Shown: positions 41,139 through 44,534 of the stretch, in pieces
Layout of the letters: the number at the start of each line of letters is the position of its first letter
Numbering within the stretch: the stretch's first letter is position 1
Notes under the pieces: model-generated
The model's input: the letters and a program-made list of their open reading frames with translations, nothing else
Databases searched by the model: none
Told to the model about the DNA's origin: nothing
Made by a program: the position numbers and the translations under genes
Source: Actinomycetota bacterium
Lineage (GTDB): Bacteria > Actinomycetota > Acidimicrobiia > Acidimicrobiales > Ilumatobacteraceae
Reading direction: 5' to 3'
NCBI GenBank assembly: GCA_015767405.1
Contig: JADWMG010000003.1
Span: 1 to 44,534 of the forward strand
DNA: 44,534 bases

Positions 41139-42842
41139 ATGGAAATCGGCTACGACCCGAACAGGATTCGAACCCTCTCACGCCAGACCACCGCATCGAT
41201 CCACTCGCTCGGCGCCCTGCGGTCGTCAGATCAAGCGGCAGCGGACGCACTCCGAGCCGCCAAACTCATGCGCAGAAATCTCGAAGAGCTGTGGATGCCG
41301 CTGCTGCGCGAGATCGAGCACAGCGATGCCATGGTCAGCTGGCTCAGGACAGCTCTCGAGGCCATCCGTGCAAGCGGTGCCCGAACTGCCCAATGGTTGA
41401 CTCTCGACGACGCCGGCAAGGCGGACAAACACGTGGCCGACAACGCTCAACCCCGGGCAGTCTTCTCGGAATTGTCTGACACCGAAATGCTCAGCTGGCT
41501 CGAGTTCGCCGGTAACGACACGTTTCCCTGGCTCGATCACGACGGACAATCAAGCAGCGCACTCAGGGGTTTCTCGGAGGACCTCGCAGTCCGCGTCAAC
41601 GCTGACGACTCTTTCGCCGAACGCCTTCTAACTCTCGCTCCGTCGACGCAACTGATCGCCCTCGCCACGGGAGAGGCAACATTTCCGGCGGCCTTTACCC
41701 GCGACGTCATAATCGCGATGCTGGGTTCAGTTCCCTGGTTCAGTGGGCTCGATGCCCTCGCCGACGCCCACGGGGTTCAGGTGGCAATGTCAGCTCTCCT
41801 TGACGACCCTGCAAAGTGCCTAGATGTGCTGGCGGACACCGAGGCGCTGTTCGCGCTCGCGCGATGGCCACTCCTCGACACCACCACTCTCCAAGAATTC
41901 ACGACCGCCGGGCTGTACGAGGCCGTACGCATCGATGTTGGCAGGCTTGGCGATGGCTACGAAGTGCTCAGCGAATTGACCCGACTCGCCAACGGTCCCC
42001 TTGATGGCGGCATGCAAGCGGGAATCGCACGTGGTGTTGCAATCGCCATGACCGGCTACATCGACACGCTCGCTCCGGCAGTACGGCACGAAGGTTCCAA
42101 TCCCGTTCTCGTGATCGACGAGGAGTACAACGTCGAGATCGACCTCGGCACGTACGACGAAGTGGTCGACCTGTTCGGCGCCATCATGCGTGACGCTCCG
42201 GCCCAGGCCGCACTCGGCACGGCCCTGGGCAGCTACACATACACGGTCGTGGATGAGCTTGGTGAGAACATCACAAGGCACCTCGGCCTCGATCGCGTGA
42301 CGCGTTTCGCCGATCTTCTCGGTGACGCGGCACGCGCCGAACAGGCCGAGCTGGTCATGGCCGCCGCAGCCGCGGAAGCTTTTCGCGAGCAACTCGGCGG
42401 AGCCGCCAGATTCGGAATCGATGCCGGCCTGACCGCGAGCGGCGTCGGCCTGATCGCCCGCGGTCTCGCAAGTCGCGCGACCAAGATCGCCGTCGATTGG
42501 GCTGCACAGGTCGACCCTGGCGAGATGCCCGATCATTCAATTCCCAGCCAAACGTACGACCTGATCACGGTCGCCGCAGTTGCACTCGTCACTGAGAAAC
42601 CTTCGCTGCGAGCATCACTCCGACTGGGAAAGATCGACGATGACAGCTGGGACGAGGTCGACGAACAGCTGACCGCCATTGAGAAATCAGCCAACCCACG
42701 CGAGCGCCAGCGCAACATATCGATCCTGAACCGATACATCGAAGACGAACTCCCCGCCCTTGGCGGCTACATGAGAGAAGTCCGCAACATCGAGGGCCTC
42801 GACGAACTCACCGAAGGTCGAAATGCAGTCGGCGAAGACTGA
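41139..42842 (+). CDS. Large helical protein of unknown function (567 aa)
   Basis: I do not recognise this family. The 567-aa protein begins MEIGYDPNRIRTLSRQTTASIHSLG, an alpha-helical hairpin that resembles in size and pattern the N-terminus of WXG100/ESX-type proteins (NLEELWMPLLREIEHS). It is then all-helical and Ala/Leu-rich, with a more acidic central region (DEEYNVEIDLGTYDEVVDLFGAI) and a late segment (LRLGKIDDDSWDEVDEQL). No signal peptide or membrane helix is obvious, though Ala/Gly-rich stretches occur at about 430-480. The ATG at 41139 is chosen, as an earlier start would lie within the 70-aa gene. Confidence 0.6.
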   Translation: MEIGYDPNRIRTLSRQTTASIHSLGALRSSDQAAADALRAAKLMRRNLEELWMPLLREIEHSDAMVSWLRTALEAIRASGARTAQWLTLDDAGKADKHVADNAQPRAVFSELSDTEMLSWLEFAGNDTFPWLDHDGQSSSALRGFSEDLAVRVNADDSFAERLLTLAPSTQLIALATGEATFPAAFTRDVIIAMLGSVPWFSGLDALADAHGVQVAMSALLDDPAKCLDVLADTEALFALARWPLLDTTTLQEFTTAGLYEAVRIDVGRLGDGYEVLSELTRLANGPLDGGMQAGIARGVAIAMTGYIDTLAPAVRHEGSNPVLVIDEEYNVEIDLGTYDEVVDLFGAIMRDAPAQAALGTALGSYTYTVVDELGENITRHLGLDRVTRFADLLGDAARAEQAELVMAAAAAEAFREQLGGAARFGIDAGLTASGVGLIARGLASRATKIAVDWAAQVDPGEMPDHSIPSQTYDLITVAAVALVTEKPSLRASLRLGKIDDDSWDEVDEQLTAIEKSANPRERQRNISILNRYIEDELPALGGYMREVRNIEGLDELTEGRNAVGED

Positions 42843-42876
42843 TCCAGCACGCGCCGGTGTGGAACCACCGAGGCAG

Positions 42877-43539
42877 TCAGAAAACTCTGGCTGGCTCCAG
42901 CCCGTCGATCTCGCTTCGGCCCATCAACCACCCGAGACGAACACCGGGTGTCGCCTGAAGTGCCTGGGCTGGCAACTCCGTCATTCCCATTGGTTGACGC
43001 GCCTTCCACAACATGCCCATTCGCCACAACTCCAGGCGCACATACTCCGGCTGCAGATCGGCAAATGTGTAGCCGATGTCCAAGTCGACGTGATGAATTG
43101 CGACCTCACGGATCCTGAAGAACGGGAGGTCCTTCAAAGCAACCTCACCCGCCGGCCCGATGCCGCTTCCCTGCCAGTCAGACGCATCCCAACGCTCTTC
43201 GAGGTTCGCTATGGATTGGCGCAACGACGCGAGCTGCTCGACGGCACTCCTGGTGGAACCCGTCTCGATATCAGCTGCACGCCCCTCAACTCCACCTGGG
43301 TACTGCTGTGCAATGCGCCCTTCAGCAGCGGCATCGAAGATGCCAGCGTGCCCGTCGCCACTGTTGGTGATGTGAGTCAGAACGTGCCCGCATGTCCAGC
43401 CGGGAAGCGCTGAAGGAGCGGCCATGTCGAGTGAGTCGGCCTCGACAAGGGCGTCTAGTGCGTCGAGTAGCCGCCGATGCTCCGCCTTGGCCAACGCCAA
43501 GTCACGGTCGAGTTCGCGTGGATCGTGTTCCTCGGGCAC
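42877..43539 (-). CDS. Maleylpyruvate isomerase-family mycothiol-dependent enzyme (DinB-like)
   Basis: A 220-aa DinB-like four-helix protein. SALPGWTCGHVLTHI and the His-rich REVAIHHVDLDIGYTFADLQP give the metal-binding triad of the mycothiol-dependent maleylpyruvate isomerase family (TIGR03083-type). Mycothiol use is family knowledge and fits an actinobacterium. The actual substrate is not evident, as no gentisate pathway gene is near. It is divergent from the 6-phosphogluconate dehydrogenase gene. Confidence 0.88.
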   Translation of the reverse strand: MPEEHDPRELDRDLALAKAEHRRLLDALDALVEADSLDMAAPSALPGWTCGHVLTHITNSGDGHAGIFDAAAEGRIAQQYPGGVEGRAADIETGSTRSAVEQLASLRQSIANLEERWDASDWQGSGIGPAGEVALKDLPFFRIREVAIHHVDLDIGYTFADLQPEYVRLELWRMGMLWKARQPMGMTELPAQALQATPGVRLGWLMGRSEIDGLEPARVF

Positions 43540-43560
43540 TCTGCGACATTACCGCCCCGC

Positions 43561-43622
43561 GTAACGCCAGGGGTCAGGCACCTCGAGTTATGTAACACGA
43601 GGTACCTGACCCCTGGCGTTAC
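43561..43622. repeat. 62-nt near-perfect palindrome with GGGGTC core
   Basis: gtaacgccaggggtcaggca continues to 43585 and pairs with 43598-43622 with one C-A mismatch (25-nt arms). The inner gtta-tg-taac adds 4 bp. Unlike the other hairpins it lies between divergent gene starts (43539 and 43645), 22 nt from each. It resembles REP-like GGGGTCAGGC elements that I recall from other bacteria. Confidence 0.8.
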
Positions 43623-43644
43623 AAAACATGGCAATCTGTGAGGT

Positions 43645-44534
<890 letters not shown>

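Overview
The window is GC-rich, densely coded DNA from an actinobacterium. The gene content (F420-type LLM oxidoreductase, mycothiol-dependent maleylpyruvate isomerase-like protein, HAD-PlsC fusion, WS/DGAT acyltransferase, SCO6745-type protein) points to Actinomycetota, possibly the Acidimicrobiia (Ilumatobacter-like). That placement is inferred from gene families, not proven. I saw no rRNA, tRNA, prophage, transposase or cas gene. Almost everything is ordinary chromosomal housekeeping and accessory metabolism.

Layout. 1-3063: minus-strand genes for a nuclease/lamin-tail lipoprotein, a cyclic-nucleotide-binding protein, a YeaR/DUF1971 protein, a universal stress protein and acylphosphatase. 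3200-5985: the TldD/TldE protease pair. 6076-12115: SulP transporter, NTF2-like protein, YccF protein, SCO6745-family protein, small conserved protein, methyltransferase, cupin. 12168-16865: gpsA, Gfo/Idh/MocA dehydrogenase, TMEM175-like channel, SDR, alpha/beta hydrolase. 17143-23260: a minus-strand series (HAD-PlsC, WS/DGAT, P450, zinc alcohol dehydrogenase, MOSC protein) that looks like a lipid or wax module. 23349-30597: LLM oxidoreductase, thioredoxin, thioesterase, CHAD-CYTH protein, amidase, SRPBCC protein, FAD oxidoreductase. 30604-36437: PEBP-like protein, AcuI-type reductase, rhodanese, a molybdopterin oxidoreductase with a damaged C-terminus, TauE-type exporter. 36458-40708: a TPP riboswitch controlling thiamine pyrophosphokinase plus a thiamine-type ABC importer, all four genes joined by 4-base GTGA stop/start overlaps. 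40924-44534: an unrecognised two-gene pair, a mycothiol-dependent isomerase-like protein, and the start of a 6-phosphogluconate dehydrogenase that runs off the end.

The most striking feature is not a gene. At least 23 long hairpin-forming inverted repeats sit between genes. They fall into three multi-copy families: I, five copies of 47 nt; II, seven copies of 51-52 nt; III, eight copies of mostly 35 nt, set at a recurring 61-nt period. Three singletons of similar build complete the set. Nearly all lie just downstream of stop codons, including between convergent genes; only the 62-nt singleton sits between divergent starts. Paired arms show compensated changes. They look like 3'-end punctuation (bidirectional terminators or RNA stabilisers) or REP-type non-autonomous elements. 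One family III cluster has replaced the end of the molybdopterin oxidoreductase gene, so its last ~40 residues are translated repeat.
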